From contig NC_049980.1 in NCBI RefSeq assembly GCF_000003815.2, positions 30,194,768 through 30,258,767 on the forward strand: a DNA stretch of 64,000 nucleotides. The letters are read 5' to 3'. Below the pieces are notes generated by a model. That model was not told the DNA's origin, did not search any database, and worked only from the letters and a program-made list of their open reading frames with translations. The position numbers were made by a program, and so were the translations under genes. Each line of letters opens with the position of its first letter. The stretch's first letter is position 1. Below are positions 20,576-43,500 of this stretch, in pieces. This DNA is from Branchiostoma floridae (taxonomy: Eukaryota; Chordata; Leptocardii; Amphioxiformes; Branchiostomatidae).

Positions 20576-21394
20576 ATAAGTTATGAGTAACCTTATTACT
20601 TTTGTAATGTTATATATTGTCTTTTAATGTTCTAAACAATTAGCAGACTGGCCAGGCGTACCCTGAAGGCTTATGTGAGCGGAGGCCTGAAGGTTCCTTG
20701 CTGATGGATTGCGAACACTCAACCTTCGAACAGTTAGCTGGACAAGCTAGGAATAGACGGCTGTGGACTGCTAGAATTAATAAGTTAAAGTGATTCTATA
20801 TTATAGTTTGTAGACATGTAGCATAAGGCCAAGGGTCTGTAAAATGTAAAACATACATGCATACATACATAAACAGGGCTGAATTGACTTGATAAGATTC
20901 TCACTAACAAAGCAAAGAGATAATTCATCCTTGTTGCATACGTAGCACGTTTGTGAGCTTATGTAATACGTACGGCACGAGTCAAAAATTAATGCAGGTG
21001 GTTTTATAACAAGCTCATAGAATAAATTTGGCACAAGGATAAAGTTTGTTTGTTTGTTTGCTTATTAGAAAGCTCCATCAGCTCATACATATTCTACCTA
21101 GAGTCCTCTACATACAACCCAATAAATACAATTCAATCAATTAGCATAAATCAATAACATCAATAATCATATCATTTTATACAATACAATAAATTGCACA
21201 ATCATATAATGTCAATCAATCATGAGCATAAATCAACAACATCATTAATCATATCATATCATACATTGATGGCCTGAGTTATCATATGTTGGGTTTTGTA
21301 GAGGTAAAGGTCATGCATTTTTACAGAAGTCTACTCAAAAGTTTACGACCATGAGATAATTAGAGAGGTTTTATGTTTATGAGTTTTTGTCATA

Positions 21395-21490
21395 TATCTT
21401 CTTGAGACTGAGATATCTCGATCTGTTTCTCAGATTAGTATGAGGGACTGAAATATCTCAATCTGTTTCTCGGATTACTATGAGGGACTG
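21395..21490. repeat. Two-copy tandem repeat, ~48 bp
   Basis: The phrase gactgagatatctcgatctg with tttctcagatta is repeated as gactgaaatatctcaatctg with tttctcggatta, each ending in tatgaggga. It is a small local duplication with no function inferred. Confidence 0.7.
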
Positions 21491-21973
21491 AGTTCATTTC
21501 AAGTTAACCACAAACCTCTGAAGTCCCTTGATTGCAAAGCGCCACTCTAAACGTCGGCGGTAAGTATTTGAAGTGGGGAACAACGTTAACTCCATGTCAT
21601 GTTGAGGAGGGTTGGAAATGAAGATTTACAAAATATGTAATGGAAGCCATCTATGTAATTTACACGAGGAAAGCATAAAGTCCATTAATGTACTAAACTT
21701 TGACTACATGAATACATACATCTTTTTTAGCCACAAATTTTTACAGGGAAATAAAACAAAGTTACCCCCCCCCCCTTAATTTACCTCTACGTAGATATTT
21801 GGTATAACCTAAGTTAATAACAAAACACACCCCCATAAAAAGAACTTTGACCGGTCACTGAAGCTCTACGACGTAGAGAGAAGAGAGCGATCCAGTGGTC
21901 TGGAAACAGAAAATTTCCCTTCCAACTTTCCGTTTAAAACATTTCCATACACTCGGAGCCCGTCGCAACGATA

Positions 21974-24900
21974 ATGTTGAAGACACCGGTCCTGCTGTAC
22001 CTGCTGTGCGTGGTTCTCCGACAGGGGGCGCTCTCCGTCAGCCCAGGAAAGGACGGGGTGGGATTCGCCTTCCAACCGAACCTGCATGAGTTCCACAAGA
22101 CACCGATGAAGTTCGAGTCGAACAGCCCCATCCCCAAATGGCTCAGCGGAACACTGGTAAGTAGTAGGAAAGTTGTGTCACCTTCGTCGTACGATTTATA
22201 GTACCAGGTGAAGCGGTTATCCTCAATTGTTGTAATGTTGAAGCATGGCGCTTTTTCAAAAGTATACGTATCTATACCACAAAGAGCAGACAGTGTCACT
22301 GATGATAACGGATGTTATGTCATACCTGGGCCGCGAAAACGTTCGATACAGATGTTCCAGACCGTGTGTTAACTTTCTATATCTAAAACGTCTGACCGTT
22401 TCCAAAACCATATTCAGTTGCTTGAGTAACTGCCATCTGGCGTATCTTGCCACCTGGATGTTTAACCTTCGTCGACGTATACGTCTATGTTGTCATCGTA
22501 TAGTAATAACTAGTGCAATTTTCTTTCGCCACGACACGCGCACGTTTTTGATCAGGAACACCGGTGTTTAAGTGCGTTGTTTTTCATCATTATTGCCTTG
22601 GCTGGAAGGTCAAAACCAATCTCTGAAGGTTTACTTTATGTCGTTGGATTTTCAACGCGACTATATGACAGAGCCGGCCGTCAACAAGCATATGGTCAGG
22701 GGCCTTTATCACACGGGTAGTTCAGTTACTGAGTTAGTACTCATTCGTGAACTAATGTCCCCCTAAATTATCCGCATCGGCCAAGTCACAAATCTATAAT
22801 ATGACGGATATGACCAGGCCCTTAATCGGGATATTCTTAACATTTTGTCAAAATGCAACATTTATGAATGCTCAAGAAGTAGAATGACGACCAATACTAT
22901 CGCCATACAACCAAAGGAGAATCATTTTGTTGCACTTTGCTCTTTGCAAGATTAACCAGTAGAGCATTTACGTAACCCTAGCTCACTTAACGTTATATAG
23001 TGCATGTCTTAGTAAGTAAGACATATTGCTTACTCGCTGTGAAAACGTGACGCTTCAAATAACTGGACCGAACTATGAACATTTGGACCCGGCGACCTAG
23101 ATCTAGATGACCATGCCTACACCGCGTGCTTCCAAGGTCCTGTATTAGTGTGCTTGAGGACGTTGTCCTATTTGAATGTCAGTGCCCCATACCCTGTGGG
23201 CGTTGAGTGGGCTTGGCCCTAAGTCAACAATAGGAAAGGTGCGAAGGACGCGAGGTAGGGTGTCGCTTGTAAACATTGATACGGTGTAGACAGCTGATTT
23301 TACTACACGCCTATGTGGGGACTCCTCTGTCGTTATGAATGAATGAACTTTATTGCATGGTACAATGTATGGCAACGGTAATGGAGACAGACGCCACAAA
23401 CGTGCATATCGAATTTTGCATTTCTTCCTTCTCTCCTTTCTTCATCCTATCTATCCATCGATCCATATATCCATCAATTCATCCATTCATTCACTCATCC
23501 AAACAAATTTGTAACCACAGCTTCCAACCCGTTAACTTGAGAGCTCATCTGTATAAGTGATTAACACAGTAACAACGTTTGTTTCAACATCGAAAAAAAT
23601 GACTGCAGCCGACAAGGAGGCTACAGTCAACACCACTTCGTTGTTATCCTTCATTGATCCTTTCTATGGGGTTAGGGGTAGTAGAATTCCGCAAAAAGAG
23701 AATAATTGGCCAGAAGAGTCAGTCCAAGCTAACCCCACCCTGCGCAGGAAAATTCAGTCCACGAAGGCTAGACTCGGACACTATAGCATAATAGCAAACT
23801 ATTCTCCCTATATACATAGCCAGGTTAGTTAATTAGTCTGGTACAAACTACCTTGCTACAACCCTCTAGTCTCCAAGCAGACCCTACGGTGCCATAAGAT
23901 AGTATCAAAGCTGGCCAAGGAGTATAGCCGGCCAATAGGAATAATTAAAACGGGCACCTCCGGTCGCATACACACTCCTTGACCGGCTTCACTCCTCTGC
24001 CAGCTTTATCTTATAGTACTAGTAGGCCTGATCTGCTTGGAGATTAACAACCTTCATCATCATATCACACTTCCAGGTCAGGAACGCGCCTGCGCGGTAC
24101 GAGGTGGGAGACAGAAGCGTTGTGGACATCTTTGACGGGTTCGCCAAGCTGCACAGTATCGACATCACCCCGCAGTCACTCAACTTCTCCGCGAGCTTCA
24201 TCAAGTCAGGCATCTACAACAGGTGGGGGCAATACAACACGAGAATATGCCGTGCTCGAAATACCCACTTGCACATTTGCAAACGCAACTACTACTTTTC
24301 TTATATTCTATGATTACGTGTTTTCCTCAACATTACTTTTATTATATACTTTGCTTGTCTGTAATTGTTCCCAATGTTCTTTTGTACTCTCAGTTTGTTT
24401 CTGATGACGAAATGAAGATAAGCGTGTTGATCTTGAGTGTGTCGCCATCTTGTTAAATACTTATATGTTGCAATAAAAATAACTACATTTTGCTTGGCGC
24501 AACTTAATTTTAAACCCAGGTAGCTCAGTGCATGACCTGAAATTTTGCGGTTGGATCACAACTTTTCATGTGTCCAACCAATCAAAGATCAGGTTGTCTA
24601 ACGCTACAGGTATTTCTAGCTAACAAATAAGATGACAAAAACCAGTAGCCTGTACGTGTTTACACGTCTCTCGCTGGCTGGGGTTAATGACCCCCTCTGC
24701 AGGACCGACCGCTAGGAGCGCAGTGAGTCAGACCAACAAGCAAGCAACTTAGATTTATAATAATGCTAATTATAAGCAGGGGATGCTTTCTTTAACGTAT
24801 GACCCAAAGGCGTAAAGTACATGTTGAAGGCATGGTTAATCATTCGGTGATAGTTCTGTGACGGTCTTTTGACCTATGGCACTCCTCACTTCGGTTCAGT

Positions 24901-26795
24901 TTTGAGGTCACTTAAAATATATATATCTAAGATAACACATTAAGAAAACAGAATGTGGTGAATGAAAACTGTACTCTAACTGTTACTAAAAGGCAGACTG
25001 TTACTAATTTATGTGCAGTTTAAGACAGGTGATGACAAAGAATGGCTCTCAAAATGACGACCTTCCTCACTGGACGCAGGTGTAAACAAAATAAGTACAT
25101 GGCTTTGGTTTGGGAGTTAAAAGGCTATGGGAGAAGAGGGTGGGCTCCAATAGGCAATACCGTGCCCACTGGCACTGCCTCTACAGTCTCACTTAAAAAT
25201 GCTACGTATACATGGCTACCCGGTTACCTTTTAAACTATAACAGAAGTCTTGCTGTTTCGTTAACACGTTAACACGTGTCTTGTTGCTCAGTGTAAGCAG
25301 GGGTGAGCTTCGTTTTCCAATACCATACCCACTACTGCCCCTTCGGCCTCACTCAAAAACGCTACAGGACTACCTTTAAAAATGATTACCTTTTAAATTG
25401 TAACACGTGTCTTGTTGTTCCGTTATTCATAACACGTGACCGTTATTCATAACACGTGCCCAGAGACACGTGCCCCTACGGCTGACTTTTACCTATGAAA
25501 CGAAAACACGTGTTTTATTGTATCCCCCTAGGTCTATCGAGGCCAACACCATAGCGCCGATGGTGACGTTTCTCGGCGTCGACCCACCCTTCAGTCTGTA
25601 CGAGCGTCTGGAGGCCCTGGCCAAGACCCTGGACAACAACGACATCAACGTCTGGAAGTTCGGCGCCGGCGACTCCGCCACGTACGCCGCGCTGACAGAC
25701 GGCTGGGTCTTCCCCGAGTTCAACATCGACACGCTGGACACCATCGGCGTCGTGCAGCCCGATCCGCTAGGAGATGGTCAGAGCGGCTTCGGTGTCGGCC
25801 CGCCGACTGTCTACCTGTCCTGCGCTCACCCCGTGGTCGAGCCGAGCACAGGACACTCCATAAGCTACGTCATCAAGCCGTCATACCTGCCTGGTCAGTC
25901 CTCGGTTCTGAGCGTCATCCGCATCAAGGATCTCGGCCACATCGAGACGATCGGCAGCTTTGAGATCCAGAAGAACTCGTACATGCACAGCTTCGCTCTG
26001 ACCGAGAATTACGCCATCTTCTTCCTCCAGCCGCTGTACTTCGACTTCATCAAGCTGATGACCACCGTGGAGATGCAGTACGCCATGGAGTGGGTGTCCG
26101 GAGACAAGATGGCGATCCACGCCGTCAACCTTAAGAACGGGTCCGTCAGCACGCTGAGCGCCGACCCGCGCTTTTACACGCACCACGTCAACGCGTACGA
26201 GACCGGAGAGGGGCACGTCGTCGCTGACGTCATCACGTTCCCGGATCCCACCCCCTTCCTGACGGCCCTGTCCCTGGACAAGCTGCGTGACCTCACACAC
26301 CTGCGGAAAATGGACTCCTACGCCAGGCTGACCCGATATTTCCTCAACCTGACCGCGGAGACCGTGAAAGTCGAGCCCTTCGTAAACAAGACCGCTCTGG
26401 GCGACTTCATGAACAAGCTGGACCTGCCCATCATCAACGAAAAGTATCGGACCAAGAGGTACTGCATTTTCTACGGCACCGTCACCAGTTTCGCCACCTC
26501 CTCCCCCTTCAACGGCTCCATCCCCATAGTGAAGAAGAACGTCTGTGTCCCCGGGAGTGACGACCATTGGTCCCGTCCAAACCACTTCGCCGGAGAGCCC
26601 AACTTCGTCGCCGACCCCAACGGTACCCACGAGGACGACGGCGTCATTCTGTCCAGCGTTCTGGACGCCGACCGCGGCCTGAACTACCTGCTCATCCTGG
26701 ACGCGCGCACCTTTGAAGAGATCAACACGGCCTACATGCCCACATGGATCCCGTTTGGCTTCCATGGACAGTTCTTTCCGAGGTCTTTTCAGTGA
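21974..26795 (+). CDS. Carotenoid oxygenase (BCO/RPE65 family), signal peptide
   Basis: Three exons, 21974-22156, 24077-24222 and 25532-26795, join with GT-AG borders into 530 residues (RPE65 has 533). The family consists of non-haem Fe(II) beta-propeller enzymes that cleave or isomerise carotenoids and retinoids. Matching signatures are NAPARYEVGD, FDGFAKLHS, HHVNAYETGEGHVVADV, HEDDGVILS and FGFHGQF. Four ligand histidines appear conserved: H209 (CAHP), H262 (YMHSFALT), H327 or H328 (THHVN) and H521. The N-terminus (MLKTPVLLYLLCVVLRQGALS) looks like a cleavable signal peptide, and five N-x-S/T sequons occur, unusual for a family normally cytosolic or mitochondrial. Substrate cannot be told by eye. 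Intron 1 has a TIR element 30 bp before exon 2, and intron 2 has an E-box cluster. Candidate poly(A) signals lie near 27832 and 27876. Confidence 0.9.
23334..23400 (-). repeat. LINE 3'-end relic, - strand
   Basis: Reading on the - strand, a body ending in acattgtaccatgcaataaa precedes a (TTCA)n tail. This resembles the end of the full LINE (…gcgcaataaaccatctatct), including the AATAAA and a tetranucleotide tail. It lies in intron 1 of the carotenoid oxygenase. Confidence 0.5.
23867..24046. mobile_element. 180-bp TIR element with 9-bp target duplication
   Basis: The left end TAGTCTCCAAGCAGA is mirrored by TCTGCTTGGAGATTA at the right, and the homology extends inward (cataagata / tatcttat). 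The flanks acaaccctc (23858-23866) and acaaccttc (24047-24055) form a 9-bp duplication with one mismatch, as expected for Mutator-like elements. It is non-coding and sits 30 bp upstream of exon 2 of the oxygenase. Confidence 0.75.
24646..24730. repeat. Interspersed repeat, copy also at 20489-20575
   Basis: This matches 20489-20575 over the tctctcgctgg..ggggttaatgaccccctctg core and the adjacent taggagcgc. It lies in intron 2 of the oxygenase. Confidence 0.65.
25273..25512. promoter_or_regulatory. Cluster of six CACGTG E-boxes
   Basis: Perfect CACGTG palindromes start at 25273, 25404, 25433, 25453, 25467 and 25507, five of them within 109 bp and just before the last oxygenase exon. Some arise from short local duplications (ttattcataacacgtg twice, aacacgtgtcttgttg twice). 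CACGTG is bound by bHLH factors such as CLOCK:BMAL, USF, MITF and MYC:MAX. A role as an intronic enhancer is inference. Confidence 0.5.
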
Positions 26796-28549
26796 TTTTG
26801 CTTAGATCCTGTGCCTACATTGTTTTTCGAAACTCTTTACCTACACAAGTTGCCTTTCCTGTTATCTAAACCTATTTACGTGCCGGGTCTCTTCGTCCTC
26901 TCACTCGAAAGAGACTTGACAGCTAGCTAGGCTTAGATAACAGGCTATTCATTGCCTAACATCGTCAACAAAACGATTTAGTTGGGTCCAGTTCAGAGCG
27001 AGTGATATATCAACGAACGCATCAGCCACATTATCTTCAATATCAAGCGATATATCTATCCGAATGATATATGGGACAAATATACAATGCATTTTAGATT
27101 TAGGCCATTTTTGATCCTATGAACTAGTAACGCCTCCTATGAGGTGAAGATATATGTATATACTTGTTGTTCAAGCTATGTATGTCAAAACCTCGCGAGA
27201 GAATTTAGTTAACGGTGCACACACCAATTCTTCCAAGACAAAAATGTGACGAAAGGGTTTTGAGGGTCTGGGTTTGAGTTCGTATTTCTCATAATCTGCT
27301 GCGAAGTGGCATTTAATACTGGCATGGCTAAAAAGGGTAAGAAGCGATGTGTTTTTGGTGCTAATTGGTTTTGGGCCCGAGTTTCACTTTTTTGTATGTC
27401 TACGCGTTGGAAGTGATTCGCCCGTTGACCCAGATTCACCGTCCATATGCGTTCTGTGAGCCGTGTTGGTATGCCTCGCTCGTCGGGTTATTGTAAAAAT
27501 CTCAGTGTTACGATTTTCTTTATATTTTTTGCTTGATTAATCCTAGGTGTATTCTCTTTCCGACAATATCAGTCATTTTCATGACTAAACTATAGGTGAT
27601 GGGTTTATTTCCACGTCAAAATTACCATTTTTTTGCATACTTTTTTACGTGAAAAAATTTCCTGCCCCAAAATTACGAAAAGTGGAGAGAGTAAAGAATC
27701 TGAAACCCGGCTGTTCTTAAAGCTGGAGTGATACCCTTCATTCTCATATACGGCTTGTCTGCTTTAGATTTATTTTCTTGAAGAGACGGCCTCTCGACTT
27801 GAGGGTGCGCAGCCTCGATTTCAGACCCCAAATAAACTGGGGTGTGCACCGTTTATACTGTGTTTGTTTTGTGCAATAAATAAAGCGCACAAATGGATAG
27901 ATCATACGTCTCAGGTGGCCCTGCTGGCCTCTGGTTCTGCTTCAATTGTTGCAGTAAACACATATTCTATTTGACAGTTGTACATTTGTGTCTTAGTATT
28001 TCCTCTTTCGTTGTAGAGCATGTTTACATAATAATAGGCCATATGGGCCAGTCACTTGAAGGTTATTACACTTAAACCAATATGAAGAATGTAGAACGAT
28101 ACACAAAGTCAATCGTATCAATACAGGCTTTTTCATTGACGCCACATATATTGTAGTCTTTATTTGAATTCCTCGGAGTCCATATTGGCAGGTAATGAAA
28201 TGTAATTTTCCTGTACTTGACTGACATACACTGCAATCCATCATAATGCAGATGACACCAAATGAAAGCCTGTATACCTGACAAGATAGCCTATTATATG
28301 ATAATGTGATAATGTAGCCCGTTAGTTAGCTCACCGGGACTCTCATGGTCTCCAGTTACCAAATTACCAACATGAAATAAAGGTTATCAAATTGATTTTT
28401 GGATCACAAGGTTACATATTCTAATCCTGGGAAAACTGTTTTTGCAGAGCATGGTATGTTTATAGGTCATCTATCCTGTCTGTATCGAAAGACAACTCAG
28501 CCAATTAAGTAAGTCTCTTCCACAGACTACAATGGCGTTAATAACCACA
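26796..28549. other. Oxygenase 3' flank and intergenic
   Basis: No exon, repeat end or RNA gene is recognised. AATAAA signals at about 27832 and 27876-27884 could end the oxygenase transcript. Short frames on both strands look random. Confidence 0.5.
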
Positions 28550-28631
28550 GACGAGGTGGCCGAGTGGTTAAGGCGATGGACTGCTAATCCATTGTGCTCT
28601 GCACGCGTGGGTTCGAATCCCATCCTCGTCG
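28550..28631 (+). tRNA. tRNA-Ser(GCT)
   Basis: Class II tRNA of 82 nt. The acceptor stem is gacgagg/cctcgtc with discriminator g at 28631. Box A lies in tggccgagtggttaagg and box B in gggttcgaatccc. The anticodon stem atgga/tccat encloses loop ctgctaa, giving anticodon GCT at 28583-28585, which reads serine AGC/AGT codons. The long variable arm is typical of serine tRNAs. CCA is not encoded, as expected for a nuclear gene, and there is no intron. It stands alone between two protein genes. Confidence 0.97.
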
Positions 28632-28638
28632 AAAGGTA

Positions 28639-28643
28639 TTTTT
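28639..28643 (+). terminator. Pol III T-run terminator of tRNA-Ser
   Basis: A run of five T follows the tRNA by 7 nt, matching a simple RNA polymerase III terminator. Confidence 0.7.
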
Positions 28644-29048
28644 ATTAAGGTGAAGCAAATAGCAACTTCTCTTCGTGATTGCCAGGTCGGCAGGTGCATC
28701 TCTGTCCATGAAAGTGCATGTTTCTGAAATACACTACTACTATGGCTTGCAATCCCTTGAAAAAACGTAAGAAACTGTATTCAGATAGATTTCCATTTTA
28801 TACAACATGACTTAAGCTAACCTTAACGTCAGTACGTTTTAATTGATATGCGTTTCGCCCAATTATCATCAGTATTCGGTCGAGAAGTTCTTCAATTCTA
28901 GGCATGTGTATGTGTTTTGGCCATGGTTTGCTATAGTCAATTTTCTTCAAAAACATCACACGTATAACCTCCTTAATCATACGAGGACGTACGATATTGA
29001 GCCAAAGCACCACACATCTGCTTGGATAGCACCGTTTATCGGACACCT

Positions 29049-29056
29049 TGACGTCA
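29049..29056 (+). promoter_or_regulatory. CRE (TGACGTCA) in glycerol kinase promoter
   Basis: A full CREB/ATF palindrome lies 42 bp upstream of the glycerol kinase start codon, in a GC-rich interval (ctcgcggggctg) that looks like the core promoter. CREB control would suit a metabolic gene but is only inferred. Confidence 0.45.
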
Positions 29057-29097
29057 TCTCGCGGGGCTGAACGAGAGCGAACGAGGTCGATTTCAAA

Positions 29098-39509
<10,412 letters not shown>

Positions 39510-39696
39510 CACAGACAAACTGCTGGAACATTCTCTATGAAGTGTTGCATTATTTTATACCCACTTTGAATAGCTAGCAATTGGTATATGACATGTATGT
39601 GGTATCAGGATACCTGGAATGTTTGGCCCCTAGCAATTGGGATGGTAGCAGTTTGGTACCAAAAAATTGTGTCTAGAATGACTTGGGGTATGCTAT

Positions 39697-39752
39697 AGGG
39701 TTAGAAATAGGGTTAAAATTAGGGTTAGGGACATAGGGTTGAGTTTAGGGTA
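39697..39752 (+). repeat. Degenerate telomere-like TTAGGG stretch
   Basis: Spaced copies of agggtta/ttaggg (tagggttag, tagggttaaa, ttagggttaggg, atagggttg, tttagggt) occur over ~55 bp. The array is short and irregular, more like a simple repeat than a true interstitial telomere. Confidence 0.6.
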
Positions 39753-40105
39753 AGAGTAAGATGTAGGTGTTCTCTTAATGATGAAACGTTTATTAACCAT
39801 CCTAGAAATGGTGCCGAATGGTCCTGATCGGCTTGGGGCCGAACTTCCGTGGCCATTCCATACACATGACTTGAATAATCTTCTAATTTCTACTGTTTCA
39901 CACATTTGGCAAGTTTCAATGCTGCTTTTCTGTGCAGCTACCTCATTGAAATCAATATGGTAATGTTGTTTAATATATTAATTATGATAATATGCCAATT
40001 TTACTGTGTAAGACGGAAAGATTTGCAAAAATGTGTAGATAGATCAATATAAATGGGATTTTCCTTTAGGTCCGCTGGTACATTCATATTGGTGCTATAG
40101 AGTGA

Positions 40106-40530
40106 TAGCCTGGGTACCATCCGGAAAGTAGTTCGCTCCGGTGTTCAATATATACTATATACAGTCGCTTCTAGCTCTGACATTCATTATACACTATATA
40201 CAATCGCTTCTCTGTGTTTCCGTCTGGGAACGCGGACCATCTTAACGTCTGGAATCGTCCAAATTTTGGACGCAGGCGCTGATTGGTCCCCACATATGAG
40301 CAAATTATGGAATGGGTTCAAGCGATCGTCCGAACAGGCGTTCCAACACCGGACAAGCTCTCCGTCTGCTTGCGAGAGGGCCTGTTGTCATCGAACGAGC
40401 GCTCTAGAACCCATTCCTTGATTCGCTTATTAACTGACGTTAGCACCAAACGGTTTGAATGTGCACGTCTCCAGACGGATAGCAGAAGTGAACATAGGAG
40501 CGAACTACTATCCGGATGGTACCCAGGCTA
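40106..40530. mobile_element. 425-bp TIR element, perfect 9-bp target duplication
   Basis: The left end TAGCCTGGGTACCATCCGGA and the right end TCCGGATGGTACCCAGGCTA are exact inverses, extending inward to cgaactact-like arms. The flanks atagagtga at 40097-40105 and 40531-40539 are identical, giving a 9-bp target duplication typical of Mutator-like elements. The interior contains two related blocks (actatatacagtcgcttct and actatatacaatcgcttct) and no transposase. Confidence 0.88.
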
Positions 40531-43500
40531 ATAGAGTGATAGTTTGTAGGGGCTTTGTCCAATGGAGTCCAGCCATGCTCAGCTTGTGCCTGTCCTATAG
40601 CCATATATGTTAGCAGGTGTCAGAGCAGACACAAGTCAAAGAAGGCAGAAAAATAGTCTAATTGTGATAGAAAGATTGAAATCAAATAAATCATGTTATG
40701 TTAACAATAAGTGAGGCTAAAACAACTCCTACAGTAGCATTTTGTCGGCAAAATTGTAACATTGAGTTTTTAACGTTCATACAATGCATATATGTACAGC
40801 AAGGATCTTATTGATGCAAAAAGAAGTACATGTACAAAGCTATATATATGGGCCAAAGATCCTGAAGACTTTCAAGATAGTAAACTTTTAGACATCATAA
40901 CACTAGACAGTGTAAAGGTAACTTTTTTGTCCGTTTGATATACATGTACACACTGTAGGTACAGAAGTACGGGTAGATTTTCAAGTTCATAAGTAGACTT
41001 ACAATGCCATGTTTAGTCTCATAAATAGTTGCTCCTTGCTACATTGGATGGATGAGAAATTGATCCAATTGCATCTCTCTATCTGGCTATCAACTCTGGC
41101 TTGGATATATACATTGAGGAAAAGGCAAATCCAGTGAGCTGAGAAGAAAAAAAAACACATTTATTTCATGTGAAACATTACTGTTACTTTGCTAAAAAAA
41201 ATGTGTGTGTTGTATAGATATGTTTGTACTAAAACTTTTTGCTATGCAATACAGACGGTGCAGGGGATATGGTTTACTAATTATGGGAACTGTCAAATCT
41301 GTATTTTAATGTACATTTTGTAAAGGTGCAAGTTACTCACACAAAGCCATGACAATGAACTATATGTATACACACTGGGGCTCTAACGTAACATTTGTAA
41401 TTTCATTGTCAACTTCACATTTCACTGTTTTTGTATTGTTGCAGTGTATGTGTCAGTCTTATGTGTACATGTATTGATCACCTTTGTAAGAGTTTACTTC
41501 AAGGTATACAAGAAATGTGCTAAGTATGAAATGTTCTACATTTCAAAGAGTTCCTGCAAGGGACTTCAGACTTAGCATGAGACAAAAAGAAAGAGCTGCT
41601 TTTAGTGTAGGTAGATACTAATAATTCAATTTCAATGTTGCTCCTTCTGGTACTTACAGATTAGCATGTTAGGGATTTAACCCAGGTTTGGACTCATGTA
41701 GCTAGGCTTTCAACATCATTAGGTAATAATGGAAATTAGAAGTTGTATTTTCTAGCTGCTTTGTTCTTAACCTCAACTCTTGATCTGCTGCTACATTTGT
41801 ACTAGGATGATCCCCTTGTCTTTCTTCATAGAGTTTCTTCATAGAGCTCGGTATCTAAATCTATCATAGCTTCCAAGTCTCTTAGTATCCACTTTGCAAA
41901 TATATAAAGAGTCTCGGAAGCTATAGTAGGTTTGATAACCAGGCCAAATTCTTCACTGATTGGGTGAAGCAATAAATGCAAGCAGATTGGGTAGTGACAA
42001 AATATGGAGCTAAAACACAGGCCGAGGAGGCCATGTTAATAGCATGTAAACTCAGAACCATGGTTGATATGTAGACATGCAATGTGATGTAGTGTGCCAC
42101 CTTTAGTGCTGTACATACACTGCAGTAACATTTTAGGTTTAAATCCTGCTACGAGCCAAATTTATGATAATGGTAGTCAGTGTTATATCGAGTGTGACTC
42201 CCACCTGTCTAACACCTTTGTGAATAGAAAGGAGCTAGAGTGGATTAACTTTTTTCCTGCTCTAGTTTGTTGCTTAGCAGGTTAACTATCCTTGTTTTGG
42301 AAAACTGGTTCTATGGCTACAGTGTGATGGTTCTTTTCTAGAGGTATTGTGTATAAAATAATCATGTTTGTATGACCACCTTTGAATTTGAAAAAAGAAA
42401 TGATGTTAGTGCAATAGAGAAATAAAGAAGTTTCTTTTTTACAAACTTTTGTCTGATTTTTGTTGTTTTCTGTCTGTTTGCAGATTGAGTGGGTGTGTTG
42501 TGTGGAGGGGGACCAGCATGCTTTGCTGTGGTACACCAGGGAAGTGTACAAGAACACTAACCTTTAAGCCTGTACTGGTCTCTGCGGATTGTAGTAGAAA
42601 TTTAACAAATAGAGGGAATAGTAAGTTCTCTAGGCGAGTGGGCCGGCCATAGGAGTCAGTACGCAACCCACAGAGCCTTAGCTAGTGATCCGCGGAGCCT
42701 GGTAGGGGCTACAATATTCCTAATGAAATAAATAAAGGACTTAGTATTTAACGACAACACAAGCTCAAAGGAGCGGCATGATTATAATGGAACACAGGAT
42801 AGTTCAAATGCGAGTTTGCTTGTCTTTAATCAGGTTTCATTGGGGGTAGTTTTGTTGTATTTCTGCTGCCTTTTTTACAATGCCTTTTTTTCCTCCCTCT
42901 GTAAACTAGTAGGCACCAGAGGGAAACATAAAATAGCTGTTGAAAAGGCTGCAAAACAACTAAATTACCCCAAATGAAACCTATGCATGGAGAGTATGGG
43001 TTTGCCATCTTCTCAGCACAGTTTTAGCACTGTAAATTAGAATTGTGCATGTTGCCCATTCCAGCAGGGCACCACATATTATACATTGTAGAGATAGACA
43101 ATATAAAGAATGCACTCTTCATGTAGCATGGGATATGAAATGTCCACAAAAATGAGGATGGTCTCCCACATACACTTTCCTCAGTATTCTATCTAACCAT
43201 GGGCCTGTCTGAAACAGTATCAGTAAACTTTGCTAATTATAAACTAGGCTTAAACCTACTCTTGGGGTAGTTTCTAGCATTTATTACTGTACTGTGCTGT
43301 TGTCAAAACCACCTTCAACATTTACAAACACAGAAGTACATGTAGTTTGATGGTACATGCACTTGTAGCTTTGTAGACATAACTTTAATATGTAGACATA
43401 ACTTTTGCCTGTTTCCCCTTTTTAACAAGTTGTTACAATGTTACTAGTACTTTAAAGCCATATCTTCTTACAGCTTGGATCGGTCTCTTTAAGATATCAT

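Larger units (their letters stand above)
19490..21973. other. Intergenic, decayed repeats
   Basis: This lies between the receptor stop and the carotenoid oxygenase start and contains several repeat tails listed separately. No coding exon is supported. The last ~150 bp should include the oxygenase promoter; no clear TATA box was seen. Confidence 0.55.

Noticed and set aside
25881-26765. 294-codon open frame antisense to the carotenoid oxygenase exon 3
   Set aside because: It is an antisense shadow of a GC-rich conserved coding exon; the protein is Val/Gly-rich low complexity with no known motif, and the + strand encodes clear family signatures.
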